Of a stretch of DNA of 64,000 nucleotides, positions 45,418 to 55,800 are shown one piece after another. The first letter of the stretch is position 1. Each line of letters begins with the position of its first letter. The notes below the pieces were generated by a model. It was given only the letters and a program-made list of their open reading frames with translations. It was not told the origin of the DNA and did no database searches. Source of the DNA: Bacteroidota bacterium (GTDB taxonomy: Bacteria > Bacteroidota > Bacteroidia > Bacteroidales > Prolixibacteraceae). The position numbers were made by a program, and so were the translations under genes. The stretch is from positions 43,341-107,340 of the forward strand of contig JAUYMU010000043.1 of NCBI GenBank assembly GCA_030698405.1, written 5' to 3'.

Positions 45418-45475
45418 GGGTGCGGAGATTTTTAATCTCCGTTTTTATAAAGCGCGATTAAAAATCGCGACACCC
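45418..45475. repeat. two-armed palindromic element
   Basis: GGGTG (45418-45422) and CACCC (45471-45475) close a structure with two inner hairpins: GGAGATT/AATCTCC (45424-45440) and CGCGATT/AATCGCG (45453-45469). It lies between the peptidase gene and the pnp terminator. Confidence 0.85.
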
Positions 45476-45498
45476 AACTCCTCATTGCTTATAAATTA

Positions 45499-45523
45499 AA
45501 AATGCCCGACCAGCGGGCATTTT
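45499..45523 (-). terminator. terminator of pnp
   Basis: AAAATGCCCG (45499-45508) and CGGGCATTTT (45514-45523) form a perfect 10-bp stem with a five-base loop; on the minus strand a T run follows. It is 33 bases past the pnp stop. Confidence 0.88.
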
Positions 45524-45555
45524 CAAATTATCTTTTGAATGATACTGATCGTTGA

Positions 45556-47823
45556 TTACCGACGGTCTCGATTATCGCGGCGATCTCCGCCACGGTTGTC
45601 ACGACGGTCTCCGCCACGATCACCACCACCGCGGTTATCGTCACGACGGGGAGGTCTGTCATCGTTGCTGCGCTCTGGTCTGTCAGGCATTCCTTCAGGT
45701 TTTGGAAGCAATACGCGACGTGATAATTTCATTTTTCCGTCACGGTCCATATCCAGCAGTTTAACTTCAATTTCCTGACCTTCGGTCAATTCTTCTTCAA
45801 CTGTCTGTAAACGGTTCCAGCTGATTTCAGAAATATGCAGCAAACCTTCTTTTCCAGGCATAATTTCAACAAAGGCACCAAACGAGGTGATCGATTTTAC
45901 TTTACCCTTGTAGATTTCGCCTTTTTCAGGAATGGCAATAATGAGTTTGATACGGCGAACAGCAGCGTCAAGCGATTCTTTGTTGACACTTGAAATTTGC
46001 ACGTAACCGATATCGTCTCTTTCTTCAATAGAAATAACCGTTTTGGTTTCTTCCTGAAGTTTCTGTATGTTTTTTCCTCCCGGACCGATAATTGGCCCGA
46101 TCATTTCTTTTGGAACCTGTACAATTTCTACACGTGGTACGTTTGGTTTGTAATCTTCGCGTGGTTCAGAAATGACTTTCAGGATTTCGCCCAGAATGTG
46201 TTCGCGGCCCTGTTTAGCCTGAAGCAATGCCTGGGTAAGAATTTCGTAAGAAAGTCCGCCAACCTTGATGTCCATTTGGGTAGCGGTAATCCCTTTCGAG
46301 GTACCGGTTACTTTGAAGTCCATGTCGCCAAGGTGATCTTCGTCGCCCAGAATATCAGAAAGTACGGCGAATTTATTGTTTGCCGGATCGGTAATCAAAC
46401 CCATTGCGATACCCGAAACCGGACGTTTCATTTTAACACCAGCATCAAGCATACACATTGTTCCGGCGCAAACAGTTGCCATCGACGATGAACCGTTTGA
46501 TTCGAGAATGTCGGAAACGATCCTGATCACGTAGGGGAATTCATCAGGAATCATTTTTTTCAAGGCACGCAAAGCAAGGTTTCCGTGTCCGATTTCGCGA
46601 CGGCCAACTCCACGTGGTACTTTGGCTTCACCCACCGAGAATGGAGGGAAGTTGTAATGCAAAAGGAATTTTTCAACTCCCTGGTAAGTTACGCTGTCGA
46701 TTTTTTTCTCGTCCATTTTGGTTCCCAAAGTGATCGAAGAAAGCGACTGCGTTTCGCCACGGGTAAAAATAGCCGATCCGTGTGATCCCGGCAAGTAATC
46801 AACCTCACCCCAAATTGCACGAATCTGAGTGGTTGAACGTCCGTCCAAACGGATACCTTCGTCCAAAATCATGCGTCGCATGGCTTCTTTCTCAACGTCG
46901 TGGTAATATTTTTTAATCAGTTTGATGTTTGTTCCGAGGTCGATTTCGGTATTTTCAGCATTGGCTTCTTTGTATTCGGCAATGTATTCTTCAACAATGT
47001 TGCGGAATCCTTCCATGCGAAGATGTTTGTCGTTGAGGCGTTGAGTCGCAAGTGCATAACAGGCAGGATAAAGATCTTCCAGAACTTTGGCTTTCAGATC
47101 GGCATCGTTTATTTCGTGGCAATAGGTACGTTTTGTTTTTCCAACCAAAGCGGCCAGTTCTTCCTGAGCCGTGCACTGAATTTTAATGGCTTCGTGAGCA
47201 ACCTTGATTGCGTCGAGCATGTCTTCTTCCGAAACTTCTTCCATTTCGCCTTCAACCATCATGATATTGTCGAATGTGGCGGCAACCATGATGTCGAGAT
47301 CGGCTTTTTTGAGCTGCGAAAAGGTTGGGTTCACAATGAATTTTCCATCGATGCGTGCAACACGAACTTCAGAAATAGGCGCTTCGAAAGGCACATCTGA
47401 AACTGCAATTGCAGCAGAAGCGGCAAGTCCGGCCAATGAATCGGCCATTACTTCAGAATCAGATGAAATGAGCGAGATCATCATGGCAGTTTCGGCATGG
47501 AAATCGGCAGGAAACAATGGGCGTAAAGCGCGGTCAACCAAACGGCCAATCAGCACTTCGTCATCCGACGGACGTGATTCGCGTTTCAGGAAACCTCCGG
47601 GGAAACGTCCGGCAGCGGCAAATTTTTCGCGGTAATCAACAGAAAGTGGCATAAAGTCCACATCTTCTTTGGCATCAACAGCAGCCACAACGGTTGCCAT
47701 TAACATTGTGTCGCCCATACGAACAACCACCGCACCATCGGCTTGCTTGGCCAACCGGCCGGTTTCAATGGTGATGGTACGTCCATCGCCAAGGTCAATT
47801 GTTTTAATAATTGCTTGATTCAT
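45556..47823 (-). CDS. pnp: polyribonucleotide nucleotidyltransferase (PNPase)
   Basis: PNPase degrades RNA from the 3' end with phosphate and is a core part of RNA turnover. The 755-residue protein has two RNase PH-like domains (about 1-230 and 320-560, [20 protein letters not shown] and [19 protein letters not shown]), a KH domain (about 575-640, [17 protein letters not shown]) and an S1 domain (about 640-715, [20 protein letters not shown]). The last about 45 residues are an Arg/Gly/Asp repeat tail ([18 protein letters not shown]), encoded by a repetitive stretch. It follows rpsO, the widely conserved order. Confidence 0.97.
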   Translation of the reverse strand: MNQAIIKTIDLGDGRTITIETGRLAKQADGAVVVRMGDTMLMATVVAAVDAKEDVDFMPLSVDYREKFAAAGRFPGGFLKRESRPSDDEVLIGRLVDRALRPLFPADFHAETAMMISLISSDSEVMADSLAGLAASAAIAVSDVPFEAPISEVRVARIDGKFIVNPTFSQLKKADLDIMVAATFDNIMMVEGEMEEVSEEDMLDAIKVAHEAIKIQCTAQEELAALVGKTKRTYCHEINDADLKAKVLEDLYPACYALATQRLNDKHLRMEGFRNIVEEYIAEYKEANAENTEIDLGTNIKLIKKYYHDVEKEAMRRMILDEGIRLDGRSTTQIRAIWGEVDYLPGSHGSAIFTRGETQSLSSITLGTKMDEKKIDSVTYQGVEKFLLHYNFPPFSVGEAKVPRGVGRREIGHGNLALRALKKMIPDEFPYVIRIVSDILESNGSSSMATVCAGTMCMLDAGVKMKRPVSGIAMGLITDPANNKFAVLSDILGDEDHLGDMDFKVTGTSKGITATQMDIKVGGLSYEILTQALLQAKQGREHILGEILKVISEPREDYKPNVPRVEIVQVPKEMIGPIIGPGGKNIQKLQEETKTVISIEERDDIGYVQISSVNKESLDAAVRRIKLIIAIPEKGEIYKGKVKSITSFGAFVEIMPGKEGLLHISEISWNRLQTVEEELTEGQEIEVKLLDMDRDGKMKLSRRVLLPKPEGMPDRPERSNDDRPPRRDDNRGGGDRGGDRRDNRGGDRRDNRDRR

Positions 47824-47963
47824 AATTTTTCGAATAATTAATTTTTTACACGGTACTCTACAAATGGCGTGGTGGGGTATTTTATTCAGGAAAAATAGTT
47901 TTTACTGAAGTTTTGCGTTTAAAAAACCGGTACCATCAGATTTTTTAAACGGGTATAAAAATA

Positions 47964-47994
47964 AGAAAAGGTCCCGATATATCGGGGCCTTTTC
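47964..47994 (-). terminator. terminator or processing hairpin after rpsO
   Basis: AAAAGGTCCCGAT and ATCGGGGCCTTTT (47967-47993) form a long stem with one mismatch-type pair; on the minus strand it ends TTTTCTTATTTTT. It lies between rpsO and pnp, so pnp may be partly insulated from rpsO. Confidence 0.8.
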
Positions 47995-48004
47995 TGTCTT
48001 AAAA

Positions 48005-48274
48005 TTATCGACGTAAATTGAGGTCTTTGATAATTGCGCGGTAACGGTTGATGTCTTTCTTTTTCAGATAATCCAAAAGGCTTCTGCGTTTACCTACTAA
48101 GGTGATCAGAGCACGTTGTGTGCTGAAATCTTTTTTGTTTAACTTCAGGTGTTCGGTCAGGTGGCTGATGCGGAATGAAAACATTGCAATCTGCGCTTCT
48201 GACGATCCTGTGTTTGTAGCTGATTCTCCGTATTTTTCGAAAAACTCAACTTTCTTTTCAGATGATAAATACAT
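48005..48274 (-). CDS. rpsO: 30S ribosomal protein S15
   Basis: S15 binds 16S rRNA at a three-way junction early in 30S assembly. With the ATG at 48274 (MYLSSEKKVEFFEKYG) it has 89 residues, the standard length; the open frame extends nine codons further but that part is not S15. Conserved blocks are DTGSSEAQIA-like (here NTGSSEAQIAMFSFRISHL), HLKLNKKDFSTQRALITLVGKR and RRSLLDYLKKKD. In several phyla S15 represses its own mRNA through a leader structure; a candidate hairpin lies 30 bases upstream here. Confidence 0.97.
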   Translation of the reverse strand: MYLSSEKKVEFFEKYGESATNTGSSEAQIAMFSFRISHLTEHLKLNKKDFSTQRALITLVGKRRSLLDYLKKKDINRYRAIIKDLNLRR

Positions 48275-48303
48275 GTAATGTTTATTTAAATTGTTGTACA
48301 ATG

Positions 48304-48342
48304 TTTAAGCCGCAGCATTGCTTTCAATCGCAACGGCTTAAA
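48304..48342 (-). promoter_or_regulatory. hairpin in the rpsO leader, possible S15 autoregulatory site
   Basis: TTTAAGCCG and CGGCTTAAA form a perfect 9-bp outer stem. On the minus strand an inner stem TTGC/GCAA with loop GATTGAAA and a bulge TGCTG follow. It is 30 bases before the rpsO ATG and in the right place for a ribosomal protein leader. Confidence 0.55.
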
Positions 48343-48408
48343 ATTAATTTTTAAAAGCAGCGCAAAAGTAAACAAATATCTTTGAAATTCAAGAGGGTAG
48401 GAGAATAA

Positions 48409-48833
48409 TTATTCTGCCAATGGTTTTTCATCAACACCTTTCCTGAACCCGATAACAAATGAAATCCGGGTATAATTGGCGGCATAAAAGTTTGAAAATT
48501 CACTTTTGGTCCACAAATAGCTAAAATTAAGACCAATGGTGGTTTTTTCGATGAATCCGGTTTCAAAAAGTCTTAACTTGATTATTTTGAATATTGCAAA
48601 TTTAGTCCGGCTTCTTTTCTGATAGAAAACCGATGGTCATTGTTGTACCAGCTTTCGGTTGCATTAAATGTCAGATAAGTTGGAGGAGAATTTTCGTTCC
48701 AGTAATTGTGCTGAGCAGGTGAAGATGTTTTATTAATTCCAAAGGCAAAGCTGGTTTCGCTGATTTTTTGTCCGAAAACATTGTTAAGGGCTGAGAGCAT
48801 AAAAAAGCAAAAGAAAAAAGTTGTTCGTTTCAT
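48409..48833 (-). pseudogene. small outer membrane beta-barrel-like protein gene with a one-base frameshift
   Basis: From the ATG at 48833 the frame encodes a signal peptide (MKRTTFFFCFFMLSALNNVFG) and 62 more residues, then stops at 48582. The following bases continue in another frame with typical beta-barrel sequence (TTIGLNFSYLW, YTRISFVIGFRKG) to a stop at 48409. Adding one T to the TTTT run at 48585-48588 joins both parts into one 141-residue protein. The alternating-hydrophobic strands and end resemble the C-terminus of an outer membrane barrel. It may be a decaying gene, a phase-variable one or a sequencing error. I do not recognise the specific family. Confidence 0.6.
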
Positions 48834-48965
48834 TGCTGTTTGTTGAATGAGTGAAGATCCGAAGTTTTGTAAAGTTAAACTAATAAAGAGAGGTATTCCT
48901 AATCCCGGCAAAAAAAATGCTGGTAGAACAAGGAAAGATTGGAATTAGCCTTCACAATAGAATCA

Positions 48966-48973
48966 TATCTTTG
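48966..48973 (+). promoter_or_regulatory. putative -7 box of the S4-domain gene
   Basis: TATCTTTG matches TAnnTTTG, 52 bases before the ATG at 49026. The nearest TTG (48939-48941) is 24 bases upstream, slightly farther than usual. Confidence 0.4.
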
Positions 48974-49025
48974 CCTGAAATAAAGAATAAGGAAATGCCA
49001 AACGCGGATAAAATAATAATCGAAA

Positions 49026-49235
49026 ATGAAAACATACGAACTTAAAGACGAAGAATACATTGAGCTGATTAAACTACTGAAGATCATGCGTGTCAGCGAA
49101 TCGGGCGGACAGGCAAAAATGATGGTTGACGATGGAATTGTTTTCCGCAACGGTGAACCCGAATTCCGTAAACGAGCCAAATTACGGAGTGGCGATTTGA
49201 TTGAAGTGATGGACTTTAAAATTAAGGTGGTTTAG
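49026..49235 (+). CDS. small RNA-binding S4-domain protein (YbcJ type)
   Basis: A 69-residue protein that is almost entirely one S4 RNA-binding domain: YIELIKLLKIMRVSESGGQA, KMMVDDGIVFRNGEPEFRKR and GDLIEVMDFKIKV. Proteins of this type bind structured RNA and are linked to ribosome biogenesis. It is a single gene followed by a palindrome-rich stretch. Confidence 0.9.
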   Translation: MKTYELKDEEYIELIKLLKIMRVSESGGQAKMMVDDGIVFRNGEPEFRKRAKLRSGDLIEVMDFKIKVV

Positions 49236-49247
49236 CAGCCTCTGACA

Positions 49248-49286
49248 TTTAGTCCGGGTGCGACTTTGAGTTGCGCCGGGACTAAA
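49248..49286. repeat. palindromic repeat copy A
   Basis: TTTAGTCC ... GGACTAAA with inner GTGCGACTTTGAGTTGCGC forms a nearly complete hairpin, 13 bases after the S4 gene. It shares its sequence with the copy at 49383-49417. Confidence 0.85.
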
Positions 49287-49311
49287 AATCCTCTCGGGGT
49301 GACTCGGGTTT

Positions 49312-49367
49312 ACTGAGCGGGTGACTTAAAGAAGTCTCCTGCTCAGTAGGAATCAACTGCTCAGTAG
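49312..49367. repeat. palindromic repeat related to the 43.2-kb element
   Basis: ACTGAGCGGGTGACTT pairs with AAGTCTCCTGCTCAGT, followed by a second CTGCTCAGTAG half copy. It is a diverged version of the element at 43160-43235 with C/G changes in the outer arms that keep base pairing (ACTGAGC/GCTCAGT versus AGTGAGC/GCTCACT). Confidence 0.8.
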
Positions 49368-49382
49368 AAACCAAACCCCTTA

Positions 49383-49417
49383 TAGTCCGAGTGCGACTTT
49401 GAGTCGCGCCCGGACTA
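49383..49417. repeat. palindromic repeat copy B
   Basis: TAGTCCGAGTGCGACTTT and GAGTCGCGCCCGGACTA form a hairpin matching copy A at 49248-49286 with a few changes. Confidence 0.85.
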
Positions 49418-49840
49418 AAATTTAAACATGCCGATATCCCAAACAGGCATTTTGATACCTGTAATACCCTTTTTGGTAGTTAATGGTTTTAATTCCAACC
49501 GATTTAACTATTTTAGCGACCGGAAATTTGACTTTTAGATGATGACGGGAAAGCTGAGCACTTTTGTTTTGAATGGATGGGATGTTGGGACGATTTGGCA
49601 AAGGTGTCAGGTAAAGTTGTCGGCTATAAACCGAAATACGGAATCATCTGACTTGTTACTAATTACGCAACAAAACTGCCAAAGTATTTCTCTGTCAATT
49701 CCCCTGCACAGCGCTTTTTTTACTTCTTCCTTGTGGCTAAAATCATTTGCCCTTTCTCTTACCAACCAATACAAACATACCGCACGCCGGGCTTTGGGTA
49801 ATCTATTCTATTCTTTCATCTATCTAAAAGCTAAGGGCGT

Positions 49841-52800
49841 ATGATGAGAAATATACTTGTTTTTAAAAAAATATGGATTTTTCTGATTGTGCTGCTGAGC
49901 TTGTTGGTTGGGGCAGGGAATGTTTTTGGAAAAAATGAATACCCGACCTCACTTTCCAGCATTACGGTAGGATCAACCTATTGCGTGGGGTCAACAGTAA
50001 CTTTGAATTTAGATGCTACCTCTTCTCAAACTTGCTCTTCTGGAAATACCTCAGCAACTGTAACTGTAAGATTTTATAGCAACTCAATGCAATCAAATAG
50101 TGGTGGAACTCTGGTTTATACTGCTCCTAATTATCTTGCCGAAAGTAGTACAGTTACGTCAACATATTCTTTTACTGCCTTAAGTACACTTTATTATTAT
50201 GCTGTTGTTAGTTATACCGTAACTGGCTGTAATGCTGCAGGATCACTTACAACAACAACAGGTCAGATGGCATTAGTTACTGTTCCGGTCACATCTCCTG
50301 ACGACCAAAGTTTAGCGGGGATGAATTTGTGGATTGGGCATGTTTATGATGGACTAGACTTCAATACCTATTTTGGGACTTTTACCGAATCAGAAGCATT
50401 TGATCAAAGTTTTGGCGGAAATCAGAATTGTTTTAGTATCAACTCAAGCTTGGGTAGCAGGCAAATTTATACTGAAACCTTTTCAGTAAGATACCGGATG
50501 AATTCCACTAAGAAAGGCTTGTACGTAGTTGATTTGGGTTCAGATGATGGAAGTCGTTTAAACGTTAATGGAACACTCGTGTATAATAATTGGGTTGATC
50601 AGGGTTTTACTTCCCGCCCCCGGGTATTGATGAACCTGAATGGTGCGAGTTCTTTGGTTTATGATTTTTTCGAAAACGGAGGTGAAAACCGGGTAGTGTT
50701 TCAGAACCTGACACTTGTTTTAATAAATGACCTCAATACCAATACAACTCAAAATATTTGTTTGGGAAGTGCAGGGGCAGCCATCAGTGGTGATGTTTAC
50801 GGAACTTTACCAACAGGAATTACTCTTTCCGGAACTGGCTATCAATGGGCTTACAGCACAACTTCATCAACAGGTTCATGGACGGATATTTCCGGAGCAA
50901 CAGCCGCTACTTATACTCCATCAGCAGTTGCACCTTTCAATACAGTTGGTACTTATTATTTTATCAGGAAAGCAATTCTTTCAAGTGCCAACAATGTATC
51001 TCCAAATCCGTATTTGGCAACCAATGAATCGAATGCCGCCACGATAACAGTAAGTGCCCTGCCAACTGCCCCGACTTCCGGCAGCAATACATATACGTAC
51101 GATGGAACTCCAAAAACAGCTTCTGCGACAGTTGGAGCTAACGAAACCGTTGACTGGTACGCAGCTATCTCGGGAGGAACCACAATTTCTGCACCATCAG
51201 GAACAAATGTTGGCACTTATATAGCCTACGCTGAAACCAGAAATACAATTACCGGTTGTGTCAGTGATACCCGGACATTGGTTACATTAACCATCAACAA
51301 AGCGGTATTAACCATTACGGCAGGGAATCAGACTGTTGCCTTTGGAACACCGGTAGCAACGGTAACCGGAGCAGGTAGCTACACCCCTACAGGATTTGTA
51401 AATTCAGAGACAGCAACCGTGATCGGCGGTATCGCAACTTACACTACAACCTACACCGAGGCAACAGCAACGGGAACTGCAGGAGTAACTATTACTCCAG
51501 TGGTTACAGGTTTAACCGCTACGAACTATAGTTTTAATCCAGCAAATGGAACGATAACAATCAGTCAGGCAAGTTCCACGATTACAGCCACCGGAACAGC
51601 CACCTTTACATATACCGGTTTAGCTCAGGGGCCAACTACCTCAACCGTAACAGGATCAACAGGTGCGGTTACATTCAGCTATTTGGGAACGGGGAGCACA
51701 ACTTACGGACCGAGTGCAACACTGCCGACCAATGCCGGAACGTATGAGGTTGTTGCAACGGTAGCAGCCGACGGGAACTTCAACGCAGCAACATCCGCAG
51801 CTTTAGCTTTCACCATCAATGAAGCGGCATTAACCATTACAGCCAACAACCAATCAAAATGTTTTGGTACGGTATTTAGTTTTACGGGCACTGAATTTAC
51901 TTCGGTAGGTCTGATAAATAGTGATGAAGTCGCAAGTGTTACTTTAACCAGCTCCGGAAGTGGCGATGTTGCCGTTGCGGGAAGTTATAATATTGTTCCA
52001 AGCGCTGCAAATGGTACAGGGCTTGATAATTATGAAATAACATATTCCAACGATGGCTTGTTAACCGTAAATGATCTGCCAACCGGAACTTTGAGCAGTA
52101 ACGGGTCAATCTGTTCAGGGGCAAGCACATCACTAACCTTTAACAAAAATTCGGGTGTGGGTCCATTCGATTTGGTAATAAATGGAATTAGCTATACAGA
52201 TATTGCAAGTGGCGGAACAATCAATATTAGTCCAACGGATCTGTCAACAACCTACACCCTGACTTCAATCACCGATAAAGGGGTAAGTCCAAACTGCTCA
52301 AACGTGGTCAATGCTTCAACCTCAGTTTCAGTATATCCGATTGAAGTAAATGCATCTGTTGGTTTGGCGCAGGCTTGTTACAATACCGTAAAAGAAGCCT
52401 TTGATAAAATTAATGATGGAACCCATAAAGGAGCAATAACCGTTAAGGTACATGCCAGCACCACTGAGACAGCATCGGCAGTCCTGAATGCAAGCGGCTC
52501 CGGAGGTTCAAGTTATACTTCGGTGTTGTTATACCCAACTGCGACTGGCCTTTCAATCAGCGGAAACTTAAATGCGCCATTAATTGACTTAAATGGAGCC
52601 GACAATGTAACCATTGACGGGCGGGTAAATGCAACAGGTTCGGCTAAAGATTTGATTATCTCAAATTCTAGTGCTACTGCAGCCGCCTCTACGATAAGAT
52701 TCAGAACTGATGCATCCGGGAACAACGTTAAATATTGTATCATTCAAGGTTCATCCACTGCTGTTGCAGTTGGAACCATCATCTTTTTAGGCGGAACAGC

Positions 52801-55800
52801 AACAGGAAATGATGGTAATACGATCACGAATAATACAATTACCTCAGCAGGTTTGAATTTACCTGTAAATGCCATTTATTCTGCCGGAACATCTGCAATC
52901 ATCGATAACAGCAATAATACGATTTCGAACAATAATATTCAGGATTTTTTCAGTTCTACTTTAGCATCTAACGGCGTTTTTGTATCTACCTTTAATTCTG
53001 GTTGGACAATTTCAGACAACAGGATTTTCCAGACAGCTTTGCGGAATTCTACAGGCACTTCGATAGTTCATAGAGCAATACAAATAACTTCGGGAAACGG
53101 GCACGCCGTAACTAACAATATTATTGGTTTTGCCAGTGAGAATGATACCGGAATCATGACATATACAGGTAGTGGTACTACAACTCCATTATTTAGGGCG
53201 ATTGAATTATCCGTAGGTACTACTTCAGCCTCAAGTATACAAGGAAATACAATTTCTGCAATTAGTTTTTCAACAACAAGTGGAAGCGCAACAGCACCTG
53301 GTATTTTTACTGGTATCTCAGTTTTGGTAGGAAGCGTTAATATCGGAACTGACACTGGTAATACGATAGGAGCAACAACTGGCAATAGTTCTATTTTGGT
53401 GACATCAACGGTTTCATTGGGATACATGGCCGGTATCTATGCAACATCAACCGGAACTGTAAATATTCAGAACAATAAAATAGGATCAATAAGTACCGGA
53501 AGTACAGCACTTATTGGCCATACATTTCATGGAATTAACACAGCAGGAGTTGCCGGTAATTTCAACATTTCCGAAAACACCATCGGTAGTACAACTACTC
53601 CAAATTCCATTGCAATTGGGACGAGTGGAGTGACAACAACTCCAGTATGTACTTTCAATGGCATTACCAATGCAGCTACCGGAACAATTTCGATAACAGA
53701 TAATACGATACAGAACGTTACTGCTTTTGGTATCGGAGCATCTGTTTTTAATGGTTTACTTAATTCGGCAGGAAGCGGAACTTTAACGATGACAGGCAAT
53801 AGTATTATTGCGATTAATAATACAGGAACTGGTACAGTCCGGGGTGTCTCAAATACGGCAGCCACAGCGTCAACTGCAAATATCAATAGCAACACCATCC
53901 GGTCATCAACACTAACGGGAACTGGGGCTTTCATTGGAATTTTGAACAGTTCTACGGCAGCCACCACCAATATCAATTCAAACAACATTCGAAATATAAG
54001 CAGAACGACAGCTACGGGTACAGTTACAGGCATTTCGAGTACAGGAGCGATTGCTACGGCATTAAACATCAACAATAACCTTTTAGGTAATTCTGATGGA
54101 GGCTTTGTTACCTATGATGCGGCGACATTAGCAGCAGCAACGCTGGTTGGTATAAATGTTACAAGTGCAACCGGAGCATCTGCTTTGTCAATTCAGAACA
54201 ACGACATCAGCGGTATTGTCCATTCGTTGACCGGTGCAAGCCCACACACCTACATAATAAATGCTGCTCCCACATTATCGCAGAACATTAGCAACAACAC
54301 CTTTACCAACCTGGATGTGAATACAACCGGAAATATTATTTTCATTTCGAACAGTGTTGCCATGCCGGTTAACGGCACACAGACGGTGAGCGGAAATAGC
54401 ATCGTTACCGGATTCAGAAAAAGCAGTGCAGGTGGTACGGTAACTTTATTTACGAGTACCGCTGCCACTTTAGCATCAGGAGTAACGGTTACCCACCAGA
54501 ACAATAATTTGTCAAACATAACAGTTGCCGGCACTACAATAATTGCAGGATGGATACATAATGACGCAGGTATATCGACGAAGATATTTACCGGGAATAT
54601 ATTCAATAACTGGAACTCTGGTAGTGGCGCTATCACACAAGGTATGAGTATTAATGGTGGCGCTTCAGGTAGCAGTATTACTGATAATACTATTAGTAAT
54701 TTTACCACTACAGGTGCGATTACTGGTTTAAAAAGTGGCATATCGGGTACATACAACATCACTGGTAATAATATCAATAATTTTTCAGGAGGTGGAGTTG
54801 TTATTGGTTATTCAATTCCCGCTGCAGCATCTACGATTACATTTGATAACAATATAATTCAAACCTTATCAACAACAGCGGGCGGTACAAATACGATTTC
54901 AGGTATTTGGGCTGTAGGGTCATCTTCTTTAACTGTTAGCAATAACACGATAAATGATATTCAGTCAACAGGAGTTTTAACTACAACAGGATCGGTAAGA
55001 GGTATTGTTAATTCAGGAGCTGGATCTATCACTATAAATACCAATACTATAACTAATATAAAAGGCAATTCTGCTACCACTGGTTCAGTAAGTGGAATAC
55101 TCCTTTCGGCAGGAACAACTGTAAATGCGTATCAGAATACAATTAGCGGATTATCAGGAAATGCTTTAACAACCGGTTCTGTCAATGGCATTTCAATAAC
55201 CGGAGGAAGCAGCATCAGCGCCTCAAAGAATAAGGTTTACGATTTGTCTTCATCAAGTTCATCATTAACCGGAACGGTCAATGGTATTGCGGTTTCCGGA
55301 TCCACTGCTTCATTAAATGTGACAATAGTAAATAATACCGTTGGTGATTTAAAGGTGACTGCCGGAAGTGGAGCCGATCTGATTCGTGGTATCAGTGTCA
55401 TAAATACAGGCGCGACTTCAAATGTCAATTTGTATTACAACACGATATATTTAAATGCAAGTTCAACAGGAACCAACTTTGGAACCTCGGGTGTTTATCA
55501 TACAGCAAATTCTACCGCTAAAACTGCCGCTTTGGATTTGAGGAATAATATCATCGTAAACAATTCCACTCCAAAAGGCACAGGACTGACTGTTGCATTT
55601 CGCCGATCAGCAGCGACTTTGGGCAATTATTCCGAATCGTCAAACAATAATTTATTTTATTCAGGAACGCCGGATGCCAGCAGATTAATTTATCGTAGCA
55701 CAATTAGTTATCAGACGTTAAGTGATTTTCAATCATTGGTTTCTCCACGTGAAACCTTGTCGGTAACGGAGGATATGATTGCCAATCAGGCTTTTTTGAG

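Larger units (their letters stand above)
49236..49840. other. 605-base intergenic region ahead of the giant surface protein gene
   Basis: The first 190 bases hold three palindromic repeats. The remaining part (49430-49840) has no gene I can support; an open frame at 49539-49844 on the plus strand lacks family features. The promoter of the giant gene must lie here, but no convincing TAnnTTTG box is seen. Confidence 0.6.

Noticed and set aside
45539..45778. Arg/Ser-rich plus-strand frame
   Set aside because: It is the reverse of the repetitive sequence encoding the PNPase Arg/Gly tail.
48351..48566. Independent 71-codon minus-strand gene
   Set aside because: The same bases read in the neighbouring frame give barrel-like sequence that joins the gene upstream after one base change, so this frame is a by-product.
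43140..49425. Insertion sequence ends
   Set aside because: Palindromes are present, but no transposase frame or target duplications were seen near them.
49539..49844. 101-codon open frame ahead of the giant surface gene
   Set aside because: No signal peptide, no family-like sequence, and it runs into the start of the giant gene. It looks like a chance frame in the upstream region.
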